This document shows positions 50,701 through 58,921 of a stretch of 64,000 nt of DNA, piece by piece. Source of the DNA: Bittarella massiliensis (ex Durand et al. 2017) (GTDB taxonomy: Bacteria > Bacillota > Clostridia > Oscillospirales > Ruminococcaceae); assembly GCF_001486165.1 (NCBI RefSeq), contig NZ_LN908976.1:434071-498070 (forward strand), read 5' to 3'. The position numbers were made by a program, and so were the translations under genes. The first letter of the stretch is position 1; every line of letters begins with the position of its first letter. The notes below the pieces were generated by a model that was given only the letters and a program-made list of their open reading frames with translations, did no database searches and was not told the origin of the DNA.

Positions 50701-50823
50701 CCCTGCCGACTGCTCGGCATGGACCGGCCGGCGAAGAGCGTTCGCGCCCCCCACCACCAGGGCGGCCGCCAGTCCCAGGGCTGTCAACCGCGCCCCCAGT
50801 TCCCGCCGCTTACCGTGTTTCAT
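47749..50823 (-). CDS. Large surface-anchored protein with three Ig-like repeats
   Basis: A 1024-residue cell-surface protein. A signal peptide (about 1-36) follows MKHGKRRE. Residues 40-260 resemble a concanavalin/lectin-like sandwich domain (HVVDGNWVHL-type strands and YNGKSITYP). A middle region follows, then three repeats of about 100 residues. Each repeat has a YGGRxTxxxxxxLxxGRYxF part and a DTxxPGxxxxxxxVxDxxGNxTxV part, like bacterial Ig/cadherin modules. The C-terminus has QPNTGD, a helix and a charged tail, a sortase-like anchor. The ATG at 50823 has GGGGAGGAAAACGCC upstream; the longer frame overlaps the divergent sigma gene. It is probably a polysaccharide- or host-binding adhesin, and probably controlled by the adjacent ECF sigma factor. 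Confidence 0.88.
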   Translation of the reverse strand: MKHGKRRELGARLTALGLAAALVVGGANALRRPVHAEQSAGSFVEEKDLNAIFAMRTTTAGVGVVDGNWVHLADEDHWVDGVSNTALFSKGKISLKANWKLEANFTIVGSGHCHYGEVALYGSTTNYRFSAGRVGGIERLTVVHGNDYEQPQQPLTEADFGENKPYCLSFDAAANAFTLSYNGKSITYPNPFTEDVVAVQIRGLMDYKGDVPAVGRVEGTFLGMAYTDYSPTFLETKLLDESGQAIPAGTPIADGSIVTVQAKIKNNWENGGTVPSRLKLSDSKEYPTAGLHFDPAAWGDGKSQKITVNGVNVTAQGDNVATGGIPFDCSPAETVITYRAKVANPEGKAVTIGQMMVDDFFQSKQYSGDELIPAKPLVPYDPEKPAEEQGTAGKDYHYTRTPANENGWNAGPVEITFYPDQFNQFLIKEGEVVTATLDQGNCKTSYSQETGGTQTAYQAKNTVTGELSTTVEDAVKIDATAPTLTVSGNALTLSDSLSGIWKVERYDVKAGRWVGAKAFSLTDGSGAASQTFAASQNGRYRAVDAAGNASPALAVTVNDPPSADPSDPDVTPSEPEKTTDENGLVHTSIRDSMQEVIDREAPLYGGRFTAEDAKDLFDGRYGFSSNVPGNSDLTYAYTIAQGGKDVTGEGVDTTQPGAFTVTCLVTDADGNTTTVLLTDTLIDRSAPPTVDWGESSDPPVGPSFDPLKPLPKPTVKDDPATGKKHAHLYDSITEVVGTPPAYGGRLTAQVAAEMLKGRYQFGSAQGDGVLTYGPVTVTVEGKAGSLDTAKPGSCLISQTVTDSQGNQTTVHLTYTFVGQGAPPVVEYDPSDPTVEPGSRPDAPEVVEDWQNGTKYATVKDRLVQVVSDPPLSGGWLDEGEIRDLIAGRYKFTSAQPDGALKEIRFAVIQNGKAVEGIDTTQPGEYVIAYTLEDSSGNRTSLFLQYRLAEKTAGGSIEGETAAPGGGQPNTGDVDTGLLGGGMGREAGSCGIHWGLLALAVLVAGYTLFRKGQLDREEGRDRETL

Positions 50824-50961
50824 GGCGTTTTCCTCCCCTTCGTCAAGGGCGCATCTGCCCCTGTGCTTCAATCTGTTTCTAAATAGGTGTACGCCATCCT
50901 CAAAACGGCCAACCCGAAATAGCCAAACATCTTTAAAAATTTTCCAAACTCTCCAAATACA

Positions 50962-50990
50962 TTGTTTTTCGCATGAAGATAGTGTACACT
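50962..50990 (+). promoter_or_regulatory. Promoter of the ECF sigma gene
   Basis: TTGTTT (50962-50967), a 17-bp spacer and TACACT (50985-50990), 37 bases before the ATG at 51028. Confidence 0.55.
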
Positions 50991-51027
50991 TTTCGACAGG
51001 ATGCGGCAAGATTTGGAGGGGTGGAAA

Positions 51028-51379
51028 ATGGAGGAAAAACGGACACACCGGCAGTTGGAAGCCCTTCTCCGGGCGGCCCGTCAGGGGGATGAAGAGGCCT
51101 TTGCCCAGCTCTACCGCGCAACCGCCCCGGCCCAATTGGCCCAGGCAAAGCTGCTCTTAAAAAGCGACGTCCTCGCCGAGGAGGCGGTGCAGGAGAGCTA
51201 CCTCACCCTCTACCGAAAGATGGGCGACATCCGCGACCCCCGCTCCCTGGTGGCCTTTCTCAACAGGTCCACCTTTCTCTCCTGCCAAAATATCCGCCGA
51301 GTGGAGAACCGGCGCGCGGGGAGCGGGGACGAGCTGCTGCCCGGCCTGCCCGACCGGGACCAGACAGGCCAACCCGAGC
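51028..51379 (+). CDS. ECF sigma factor, N-terminal part (interrupted by adapter artefact)
   Basis: About 117 residues encoding sigma-70 region 2 of an ECF sigma factor: DEEAFAQLYRATAPAQ, LAEEAVQESYLTLYRKMGD (core-binding and -10 region) and SLVAFLNRSTFLSCQNIRR. The ATG at 51028 has GGAGG 8 bases upstream. The frame runs into a synthetic 38-bp sequence at 51380, after which the product would be VSYTHLDVYKRQ, a peptide that is the translation of the adapter. The true gene continues at 51418 in another frame with region 4. It is divergent from the large surface-protein gene. Confidence 0.85.
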
Positions 51380-51417
51380 CTGTCTCTTATACACATCTAG
51401 ATGTGTATAAGAGACAG
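51380..51417. other. Nextera (Tn5 mosaic-end) adapter dimer, assembly artefact
   Basis: CTGTCTCTTATACACATCT joined to its exact reverse complement AGATGTGTATAAGAGACAG. This is the engineered 19-bp Tn5 mosaic end used in tagmentation libraries, in head-to-head arrangement. It is not bacterial sequence. It marks a false or unverified join inside the sigma-factor gene. Confidence 0.98.
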
Positions 51418-52255
51418 GGGTCTTACTCCACCACCGCCGGTGCCCCTCGCCGCCCTGCCGGAGCGCCGCCGGCAAGCGGTCGTCCTGCACTATTTTCAGG
51501 GCCGCAAGGTGGGGGAGATTGCCGCCCTCCTCCACTGCTCTCCCGGCACCGTCAAGCGGGATTTGCAGTTGGCCCGGGCCCAGCTGCGGCGGGAGATGGA
51601 CGGGTTCCTCCCCGCCTTCCTCCCCGCCGGGCTGGTCCTCTCCGCGGCGGGGAGGCGGGCCGGGTTTCGCCCGCCGCCGCCCCCGCACACCGTTCCCCTT
51701 CCCGCGGCGGCCCTGGCGGGCATTGCCGCGGTGGGGGGATGCGTGGCCCTGGCGCTGCTGCCCGCCCCGCAGATCGACAGCGTGCGGAGCACCCCCGCGG
51801 GGGGCGGCGCCCAGGTGTCGGTCCAGGCCGAGGGGGCCGGCCAGGTCTGGCTGGAACAGGGCGGTCGCACCCTCCCCTGTCGGCCCGGGGAGGGTGGCGT
51901 CTTCACCCTCTCCCCCGTGGCCCCCGGCCCCTGCACGGCGGTGGCGGCCGGGGCCAACGGTCGCACCGTTCGGGTGGACTTTTCGGTGGGGGACGGCGAC
52001 CTCTCCTCCCCCGTCCTGGCCGAGAGCTGGGGTGAAAACGGGCTGGTGGCCCTGCGGCTGCAAGACCCCAGCGGGGTCGACTGGGGGACCCTCTCCCTCA
52101 CCGGGGAGGACGGGACCACCCTCTCCCCCTGCCAGGTGGACGAGGCAGCGGAGGTGGCCTGGTTCGATGCCCCGGCCGGGCGCTACACCCTCTCGGTCTG
52201 CGACCAGCTGGGCAACCGGGGCAGCGGCCCCTTCTGGGTCGAACTGCCCCAGTGA
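51418..52255 (+). CDS. ECF sigma factor, C-terminal part: region 4 fused to membrane helix and extracellular domain
   Basis: The continuing frame (first clear residues LTPPPPVPL) encodes sigma region 4: LAALPERRRQAVVLHYFQG and VGEIAALLHCSPGTVKRDL, the -35-binding helix-turn-helix. It is directly followed by a hydrophobic helix (PLPAAALAGIAAVGGCVALALL), then about 155 residues of beta-rich, Ig-like sequence (TAVAAGANGRTVRVDF; AGRYTLSVCDQLGN). Region 4 and the membrane module are contiguous and free of artefact. Simple removal of the 38-bp adapter does not rejoin the two frames: one base is missing or two are extra, so the exact linker is unknown. Confidence 0.82.
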
Positions 52256-52263
52256 CGGACAAC

Positions 52264-52300
52264 AAAAAAGGGGCCCTTCCCCGCGGGGAAGGGCCCCTCT
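52264..52300. terminator. Terminator of the sigma gene
   Basis: GGGGCCCTTCCCC (52270-52282) pairs with GGGGAAGGGCCCC (52285-52297), with A residues before and CTCTTATT after. The remaining 52301-52552 holds no supported gene. Confidence 0.75.
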
Positions 52301-52552
52301 CTTATTGTCAGCAAAGCCACCGGCCCTGCCGGCAAGACCGTCCCGCAAAAAAGCCCTCGCTGCAAGCGCCGGGCAAAAGTGGGCCGTCAACGGCAGGGGG
52401 ACAGTCTAAGGGGATGTCTTAAACAGGCAAATTGCTCGCTTTCAGGCCGGGCCGCAGCAAGGTGAACCGAAATTCCGCTGCGCTATTGGCCGCCCGCGGG
52501 CACCAAGCCTTTATGGACGCATCGCCCCCCGACCCTGCCGGGGAACACGCCC

Positions 52553-52897
52553 CTATTTCAGCATCACCAGGGTGACCCCCAGGTTGTTTCGCCCCATGTC
52601 GCTGTCCCGAGTGACGAAAAAGTGGCGGCGCATCATCTGCTGGGTGTCCGGATCAAAGAGGGAGAAGCGCTCCCCCGGCACCACCAGGGCCAGCTCCCCC
52701 CGCTCCCACTTTCGCTCCAGCTCCAGCCGCACCGCCCGGCGGATCTTTCCCCCCTTGCCGGAGGAGCCGTAGCCGTGGATGAACTTCACCACCTTGCAGC
52801 CGCCGCTCTTGGCCCGCCGCAGTGACTTTTCCAGGTGCTCCAGGGCCTCGTCCACATAGGGCATCCCCTCTTCAAGGTTGACGGTGTAGACCTCCAC
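52553..52897 (-). CDS. Smr (small MutS-related) domain protein
   Basis: A 114-residue stand-alone Smr domain. The core reads VKFIHGYGSSGKGGKIR (about 37-53), matching the IHGxGxGxLR nicking-endonuclease motif. The preceding DEALEHLEKSLRRAK helix is also typical. Smr domains nick branched DNA or act on RNA; the role of stand-alone versions is unclear. The start is the GTG at 52897 with AAGGAGGG upstream, 26 bases after the transglutaminase gene on the same strand, so they are probably co-transcribed. Confidence 0.88.
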   Translation of the reverse strand: MEVYTVNLEEGMPYVDEALEHLEKSLRRAKSGGCKVVKFIHGYGSSGKGGKIRRAVRLELERKWERGELALVVPGERFSLFDPDTQQMMRRHFFVTRDSDMGRNNLGVTLVMLK

Positions 52898-52923
52898 GCC
52901 GGGCCCTCCTTCCCAGCCGCCCG

Positions 52924-54111
52924 TCAGGAAGCGGCCTTCTCAAAGTAGATTTGCAGGGTGAACTGGTCGGGGTTTTGGTAGTAGGAGTAGCGGTAGGCCA
53001 CCGCCTCCCTCCCCAAGGTCTCGTTGACCCCGGAGATCAGCCGCCGCATCCCCCCGGTGCTCTCGGCCGCCGCCTGGATGGCCTGGGCATCCCCCAGCTG
53101 CATCTCCACCGAGTAGTCGCCCCGGCCGATGTTCTCCGCCGCCACGGCGATCACCCGCTCGGCGATCCCCCCGAAGTCGGCCCCCTGCAGCCCCTTCACC
53201 CGGTAGTAGTCCATCTCGGTGGAGTCGGCCGGGGGCAGGGGGTAGTTTTCGTCCCCGTAGATCTGGTGGTCGCGGGAGATGGCGGCGGTGGTGATGTTTT
53301 GATAGCTGTGGTTGAGGATGACCTCGTCCTCCCCCATCCCCTCCACATAGAGGTCGTTCCAGGTGGGGTCCACGTGGTAGTAGCTTCCCCCCAGCTTTAC
53401 CATCACCCAGCCGTGGCGCTCGCCCCGGCTCTCCCCCCGCACGTAGAGGCAGGGGTAGCCCAGCTTCTGGTAGAGCAGTTGGGCGGCCTTGGCGTACCCC
53501 TGACAGACGGCCCGCCCGTCCACCAGGGCGCCGTAGGCGGTGTAGGGGCTCTTCCCGCTCAAGTCGGTGTCGTAGCGCACCCGCCGGGCCAGCTCGTCGC
53601 TGACCCAGACGCTCTTTTCAAAGTCCCCGGGCAGGGCCGCGCCCTGGGCGGTCAGCTCCTCCACTTTCTGCTCCAGCTCCCCGTCCATCCGGGCGATCTC
53701 CTCCCGGGTGCCGATGTAGCGCAGCAGCACCTTCTGCACCCGGCCGCCGGGGCCGGTGACATAGCTGTACCCGTCCACCCAAAAGTGTTCGGGGCTGTCG
53801 GAGAAGTAGTAGCGGTAGACCGTCTCCAACTCCTCCACCGTGATGCGGCTGTCCACCTGGATGCTGTCCTCGGCCCGGGAGACGGCGCTGTACAGGTCGT
53901 CATAGAGCTCCCGCTGCAGCCCGTCGAGCTGGGAGCGGCCGTATTTCCCCTCCAGCTCCACCTGCTGCCGGGTGACCGGCTCCCCCCGAAAGAGGTCGTT
54001 GCTCCCGGTGCGCAGCTCGTCCAATAGCGAGCAGCCGCAAAGGAGGGACAGGGTCAACGCGGCCCCCAGAGCCAGAGCGGCCCCGCGGCGAAATAGGCGG
54101 TGGATCTGCAC
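52924..54111 (-). CDS. Transglutaminase-like lipoprotein
   Basis: A 395-residue predicted lipoprotein. VQIHRLFRRGAALALG... is a signal ending LLCGC with the lipid-attached Cys. The transglutaminase/protease-like core is intact: catalytic Cys in GRAVCQGYAKA, His in RHGWVMV and Asp in YHVDPTW. This contrasts with the degraded triad of the protein at 22000. It may cross-link or cut cell-surface peptides. I chose the GTG at 54111 (GAGAGGAG upstream), which places the basic start of the signal correctly; the longer frame adds 22 unlikely residues. It lies downstream of the PrsA/SurA-like gene and upstream of smr. Confidence 0.87.
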   Translation of the reverse strand: MQIHRLFRRGAALALGAALTLSLLCGCSLLDELRTGSNDLFRGEPVTRQQVELEGKYGRSQLDGLQRELYDDLYSAVSRAEDSIQVDSRITVEELETVYRYYFSDSPEHFWVDGYSYVTGPGGRVQKVLLRYIGTREEIARMDGELEQKVEELTAQGAALPGDFEKSVWVSDELARRVRYDTDLSGKSPYTAYGALVDGRAVCQGYAKAAQLLYQKLGYPCLYVRGESRGERHGWVMVKLGGSYYHVDPTWNDLYVEGMGEDEVILNHSYQNITTAAISRDHQIYGDENYPLPPADSTEMDYYRVKGLQGADFGGIAERVIAVAAENIGRGDYSVEMQLGDAQAIQAAAESTGGMRRLISGVNETLGREAVAYRYSYYQNPDQFTLQIYFEKAAS

Positions 54112-54194
54112 AGGCGATCTCCTCTCTCTGGTCCGGGCCCGGCAGGGGCCCCAAAGTGCGGGCGGCCGTTTTTTCAAACCGCCTCAAAAAAGAA

Positions 54195-54222
54195 AAAACG
54201 GGACTTCCGCCCGTCTTTTCAG
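54195..54222 (-). terminator. Weak terminator after the PrsA/SurA-like gene
   Basis: AAAACGGGAC (54195-54204) pairs with the GCCCGTCTTTT region (54209-54219, one bulge), and T residues follow on the minus strand. Confidence 0.45.
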
Positions 54223-54253
54223 CGGGGGGCAGGTCTCCCCCCTTCGCGGCGCA

Positions 54254-55318
54254 TTACGACGCCACGTATTTGATCTTTTTGGGGCTGAACTCCTTGACCG
54301 CCGCCTCGTTGTAGACGATCTCCAGCCCCTCTTCCGCGGCCTTGCTCTTTTCGGAGAACTCGCCCTCCTTCATCTCCACCAGCAGCGAGGTGCGGGCGGA
54401 GGTGAAGTCCGACTCGTTGGCGAGGGCGCTCTGGCGCTGGTAGACAAAGGTGTACTGGGCCGCCTCGTAGCGGTTGTAGTCCCCCACCCCGTCGGCCTTG
54501 ATCTGGTTGATCATATTCATGGGGTAGGTGCTGTAATTCTCGGTGTCTTTGTTGATGAAGTCCTGCTGCACGAAGTCGGTCCCCTCGGCAAAGGAGTGGC
54601 CGCCCACCTCCAGCACCTGGGGCATGAACTCGTCGGCCACCTCTTTCATGGTGGCGCCGTCTTTCAGCTTGGCGAGCATCTGCTCGGACAGGTCGTTGAT
54701 GGTGGCGATCCCGTCGGAGGAGATGGCGTTTGACTCGCTGTTGAGTTTGGGCAGGGCCAGGAAGGAGATATGCAGGTACTGGCTCTCAAAGTAGGCCTTG
54801 AGCTCGTCGTCCCCCACCGGGGTCAGCCCGTCGGCGCCGTAGTAGTGGTCGAAGAGTTTGCTGGACTTGAGGGCCGAGCGCACCAGGGTGCGGTAGGTGT
54901 CTTTGCCGATGCCGTTTTTCTCGAGGACCTTCTTCTGGCTGTCCCAGTTCTGGTTGACGTTGGCCTCGATCTGGGCCTCGTCCTCCTCGGTGACCTCCAG
55001 CCCCTCTTTGTCAAAGAGGTTTTCCATGGCCGCATAGCTGATACAGCGGGCCTTGGTCTGGTCTTTGATGTAGTCGGTGGCGCTCTGCTCGCCGATCTGC
55101 TCTTTCAAGACGGTCTTGACCTCTTTGGGGTTTTTCTGCGACTGCTCGGCCGCGTCCAGGTAGCTGGCGTACTGGTAGTAGAGGTAGAGGCCGCTGGAGA
55201 TCTCCACCTCGCCCACCTTGGCGGCATAGTCAAAGCTCTTGCCCAGGGTGCAGCCGCTCAGCGAGGCCAGCACCCCCAAAGCGGCCAGGCCGGCCGCCAG
55301 CTTATGTTTAAAAGACAT
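54254..55318 (-). CDS. SurA/PrsA-like lipoprotein chaperone
   Basis: A 354-residue lipoprotein. MSFKHKLAAGLAALG... ends LSGC with the lipid-attached Cys. The N-terminal half (VGEVEISSGLYLYYQYASY; long helices) matches the SurA/PrsA N-terminal chaperone domain. I see no clear parvulin prolyl-isomerase motif in the C-terminal half, so it may be a chaperone without isomerase activity. The ATG at 55318 has GGGAGGAAAG upstream. A consensus promoter lies at 55370-55398. It stands next to mfd and just upstream of the transglutaminase lipoprotein, whose folding it might assist. Confidence 0.82.
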   Translation of the reverse strand: MSFKHKLAAGLAALGVLASLSGCTLGKSFDYAAKVGEVEISSGLYLYYQYASYLDAAEQSQKNPKEVKTVLKEQIGEQSATDYIKDQTKARCISYAAMENLFDKEGLEVTEEDEAQIEANVNQNWDSQKKVLEKNGIGKDTYRTLVRSALKSSKLFDHYYGADGLTPVGDDELKAYFESQYLHISFLALPKLNSESNAISSDGIATINDLSEQMLAKLKDGATMKEVADEFMPQVLEVGGHSFAEGTDFVQQDFINKDTENYSTYPMNMINQIKADGVGDYNRYEAAQYTFVYQRQSALANESDFTSARTSLLVEMKEGEFSEKSKAAEEGLEIVYNEAAVKEFSPKKIKYVAS

Positions 55319-55369
55319 CGTCTTTCCTCCCATTTTCTTTTCGCGCCGCAGCGCATACAACTAGCTACG

Positions 55370-55398
55370 ATTATAGCAATTTTTCGGGGGGCTGTCAA
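55370..55398 (-). promoter_or_regulatory. Consensus promoter of the SurA/PrsA-like gene
   Basis: TTGACA (55398-55393), a 17-bp spacer and TATAAT (55375-55370). Both hexamers are perfect matches to sigma-A consensus. Confidence 0.88.
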
Positions 55399-55441
55399 AA
55401 GGCAATTCCCCCTGGAAGGGGCGCTGGGTGCGGCGCTCCCC

Positions 55442-58400
55442 CTAGGCGTCGGACATGGCGTCGAGCACCGCCCGGATCCCGTCGATGGGGCGGTGGGGAT
55501 TTTCCAGCACCGCCGCCAGGAAGGGCTTCTCCCCGGCGTTGAAGAGGACGTTTTTGACCCCCTTCTTGCAGCCCACCGCCCGGGCCACCCGCTCCATTTC
55601 CAGGTGGACAAAGCGGATGTATACGGTGTCCTCCCACTGGGTGATCTCCCCCACCCCCAAGTTGGCGGCCTGGTTGCGCAGCAGGGCCACGTCCACCAGC
55701 CCCACCACCGGCGCCGGCGGGTCGGAGAAGCGGTCGATGAGTTCGTCGAGAAGGTCGTCGGCCTCCTCCCGGGACTGGATGGCGGCGATCTTTTTGTAGG
55801 TGTCGATCCGGCTGGCCATGTCCTCGATATAGGCCTTGGGGATGTAGGCGTCCAGCTGGATGTCCACCAAGCACTCCTCGTTCTTGTAGGGCTTCTCCTC
55901 GCCCTTCTTCTCGCTCACCGCCTCGGAGAGCAGGCGCAGGTACATGTCGTACCCCACCGCCTCCATGTGGCCGTGCTGCTGGGCGCCGAGGATGTTCCCC
56001 GCCCCCCGGATCTCCAGGTCCCGCATGGCGATCTTGAAGCCCGAGCCGAAGCTGGTGAACTCCCGAATGGCCGTCAGCCGCTTGGAGGCCACCTCCGACA
56101 GGGCCTTGCCCCGCTTGAAGGTGAAGTAGGCGAAGGCCCGCTTGGCGCTGCGCCCCACCCGCCCCCGGATCTGGTAGAGCTGGGAGAGGCCCAGCCGGTC
56201 GGCGTCCTCGATGATGAGGGTGTTGCAGTTGGCCACGTCCACCCCGGTCTCGATGATGGTGGTGCACACCAGCACGTCGATGCTGCCCTCCAACAGTTGG
56301 GCCCAGACCGAGGAGAGCTCCCGCTCGCCCATCTTGCCGTGGGCCACCGCCACGTTGGCGTCGGGGGCCATCTGCCGCACCCGGGAGGCGCAGGCCTCGA
56401 TGGACTCCACCCGGTTGTAGAGGTAGTAGACCTGCCCGCCCCGGCGCAGCTCCTTGCGGATGGCGTCCCCCACCACCAGGTCGCTGTGCTCGAGCACGTA
56501 GGTCTGGATGGGGTGGCGGTCCTGGGGCGGCTCGTCGATGATGGAGATGTCGCGGATCCCGCTCATGGCCATGTTCAGGGTGCGGGGGATGGGGGTGGCC
56601 GAGAGGGTGAGCACGTCGATGCCCTTGAAGGCCTCTTTGAACTTCTCCTTGTGGGCCACCCCGAAGCGCTGCTCCTCGTCGATGACCACCAACCCCAGGT
56701 CCTTGAACCTCACGTCCTTTTGCAGCAGCCGGTGGGTGCCCACCACGATGTCGGCCTGTCCGCTCCTGAGCCGGCGGATCGACTCGGCCTGCTGGGCCGG
56801 GGTGCGAAAGCGGGAGAGCAGCTCCACGTTCACCGGGAAGTTGCCCATCCGCTTGAGGATGGTCTGGTAGTGCTGCCAAGCGAGGATGGTGGTGGGCACC
56901 AGAATGGCGCACTGCTTGGAGTCGAGCACGCACTTGAAGGCCGCCCGCAGGGCCACCTCGGTCTTGCCGTAGCCCACGTCCCCGCAGAGCACCCGGTCCA
57001 TCGGCCGGGGGGACTGCATGTCGGCCTTGATCTCCTCGATGCAGCGCAGCTGGTCGTCGGTCTCGGTGTACTCAAAGCGCTCCTCGAATTCCCGCTGCCA
57101 CTCGCTGTCCTCCGAAAAGGCAAAGCCCTTGGCCGCCGCCCGCTCGGCGTAGAGTTTGATGAGCTCGTCGGCCATGTCCTTGACCGAGGAGTAGACCCGC
57201 TGCTTGGTCCGCTGCCACTCGGTGGAGTGGAGCTTGTTGAGCTTGATCTTCCGGTCCTCCCGGGGGCCGATGTACTTGCTCACCAGGTCCAGCTGGGTCA
57301 CCGGCACAAAGAGGACGTCCTTGCCCGCGTACTGGATCTTCAGGTAGTCCTTCTTCACCCCCTGCAGATCCAACTGGGTGATGCCGGTGAACTGGCCGAT
57401 GCCGTGGGTCACGTGCACCACGTAGTCCCCGGGGGTCACGTCCTCCAGGGTGGTGATGGCGTCCTTCCCCCGCTTTTTCTTGGCCGTCCGCCGCTTGCCT
57501 TTGCCCTCTTGCAGGGTGTAGGAGATGACCCCCACCCGCAGTTCGGGGTACTCGAACCCGGCGGTAAGGCTGCCGGCCGCCACATAGACCTTTTTGGGGG
57601 AGAGGGTCTTGCCTGAGTCGGTGTACTGGGCGTTGTAGCCGTCTTTTTGCAGGTCGTAGGCCAGGGTCTTGGCCGCCTTCTCGGTCCCCGCCAGGATCAG
57701 GGTGCAGTAGTTTTGCTCCTGCTGGCTGGCAAGTTCCTCCAGCAGCAGGTTCATCTGCCCGCTCCAACTGGCGGTGGAGACAGCGGTGAAGTCCAGCAGC
57801 TCCTTTAAGGGGAATTCCAGCTGGCGGGAAAAGGTCTCCAAAAAGGCGGTGCGGCCCTTGCCCAGGCGGGCCAAAAAGGCCCCCTTCTCGTCGGCAAAGG
57901 CGGCCGCTTTCCCCGAGAGGAGCTTTTGCTCCAACAGCTCCTTTACATCCTCCCCCAACTGCCAGAGAAAACCCTCCAGCTCCTGGGTCATCTCCTGCAG
58001 CTCGCTGGTGAAGACAAAGGCGTCCTCCAGGTAGTCAAAGAGGGTGGCCCGCTCGGGCAGGCAGAGGCTCAGGTAGCGGTCGAGCCCCGCCACCTCGGCC
58101 CCGGTCTCCAGCCGCTCGGCGTCAGCCAGTAGGGCCTCGGGCCCGTTTTTCCCCAGTTTGCGCAGCTTGGCGGCCAGGGCCGCCGGGTCGGCCACCAGCA
58201 CCTCCCTGGCCGGGGTGATCTCCACCGCCTCCACCCCGTCGCCCCGGCGCTGGGTGAGCAGGTCGAAGGCGGCGATGGTGTCCACCTCGTCCCCCCAGAA
58301 TTCCAGCCGCAAGGGGGCGGCCGCCTGGGGCGGGTAGAGGTCGACGATCCCTCCCCGCACCGAAAACTGGCCCGGCCCGTCCACCTGGGGGCGGCGGACA

Positions 58401-58885
58401 TACCCGGCCTCCACCAGCCGGCGGGCCAGTTGGTCGGTGGGGCAGGCGTCCCCCGAACGCAGCACAAAGGTGGCCTCCTGGTAGCGCTGGGGGGGCAGGG
58501 TGTACTGGCAGGCGGCGGGGGCGGTGGCCACGGCGATGGGGCAGCTGCCGTCGAGCACCCGGCCCAGCACCGACAGCCGCCCGTACTCAAACTCGCGGGA
58601 GGCCCCCTCCACCGGGTGGAAGACGTAGTCCTTCTGCCGGTAGAGGGCGGCCGCCTCCCCGCCGATCATGGTGTTGAGGTTGCGCACCATCCGCTCCCCG
58701 GCCCGCTCGTCGGGCACCAGCACCAGCATCTGACGGCCGGTCTCGGCGTAGAGGGCGGCGATCAAGTTGGCCTTGTGCACGGTGGAGAGGCCGTAGCAGG
58801 CCAGGGGGACGCGGCCCTCTTCCAGGCTGCGGCGCAGGGTCTCGAAGGCGGGCACCCCCTGCCAGATGCGGGTAAAAAACTCCAT
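55442..58885 (-). CDS. mfd: Transcription-repair coupling factor Mfd
   Basis: A 1147-residue DNA translocase that removes stalled RNA polymerase and recruits the UvrABC repair system. N-terminal UvrB-homology region, then the polymerase-interaction (CarD-like) domain near residue 490-560 (GDYVVHVTHGIGQF). The RecG-like motor has Walker A GDVGYGKTEVA, the DEEQRFGV box, SATPIPRTL, and the motif VI region QIRGRVGRS. A C-terminal TRCF domain follows. Length is standard. I chose the ATG at 58885, 9 bases after AGGAG; a GTG two codons earlier is also possible. It follows pth by 36 bases in the same operon. Confidence 0.97.
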   Translation of the reverse strand: MEFFTRIWQGVPAFETLRRSLEEGRVPLACYGLSTVHKANLIAALYAETGRQMLVLVPDERAGERMVRNLNTMIGGEAAALYRQKDYVFHPVEGASREFEYGRLSVLGRVLDGSCPIAVATAPAACQYTLPPQRYQEATFVLRSGDACPTDQLARRLVEAGYVRRPQVDGPGQFSVRGGIVDLYPPQAAAPLRLEFWGDEVDTIAAFDLLTQRRGDGVEAVEITPAREVLVADPAALAAKLRKLGKNGPEALLADAERLETGAEVAGLDRYLSLCLPERATLFDYLEDAFVFTSELQEMTQELEGFLWQLGEDVKELLEQKLLSGKAAAFADEKGAFLARLGKGRTAFLETFSRQLEFPLKELLDFTAVSTASWSGQMNLLLEELASQQEQNYCTLILAGTEKAAKTLAYDLQKDGYNAQYTDSGKTLSPKKVYVAAGSLTAGFEYPELRVGVISYTLQEGKGKRRTAKKKRGKDAITTLEDVTPGDYVVHVTHGIGQFTGITQLDLQGVKKDYLKIQYAGKDVLFVPVTQLDLVSKYIGPREDRKIKLNKLHSTEWQRTKQRVYSSVKDMADELIKLYAERAAAKGFAFSEDSEWQREFEERFEYTETDDQLRCIEEIKADMQSPRPMDRVLCGDVGYGKTEVALRAAFKCVLDSKQCAILVPTTILAWQHYQTILKRMGNFPVNVELLSRFRTPAQQAESIRRLRSGQADIVVGTHRLLQKDVRFKDLGLVVIDEEQRFGVAHKEKFKEAFKGIDVLTLSATPIPRTLNMAMSGIRDISIIDEPPQDRHPIQTYVLEHSDLVVGDAIRKELRRGGQVYYLYNRVESIEACASRVRQMAPDANVAVAHGKMGERELSSVWAQLLEGSIDVLVCTTIIETGVDVANCNTLIIEDADRLGLSQLYQIRGRVGRSAKRAFAYFTFKRGKALSEVASKRLTAIREFTSFGSGFKIAMRDLEIRGAGNILGAQQHGHMEAVGYDMYLRLLSEAVSEKKGEEKPYKNEECLVDIQLDAYIPKAYIEDMASRIDTYKKIAAIQSREEADDLLDELIDRFSDPPAPVVGLVDVALLRNQAANLGVGEITQWEDTVYIRFVHLEMERVARAVGCKKGVKNVLFNAGEKPFLAAVLENPHRPIDGIRAVLDAMSDA

Positions 58886-58921
58886 CCTCACACACTCCTC
58901 TGCCCCCGGCGCGGGGGCGCT

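Noticed and set aside
51380-51417. Transposon end or inverted repeat of an insertion sequence
   Set aside because: The sequence is exactly the engineered Tn5 mosaic end in an adapter dimer, with no transposase gene and no target duplication.
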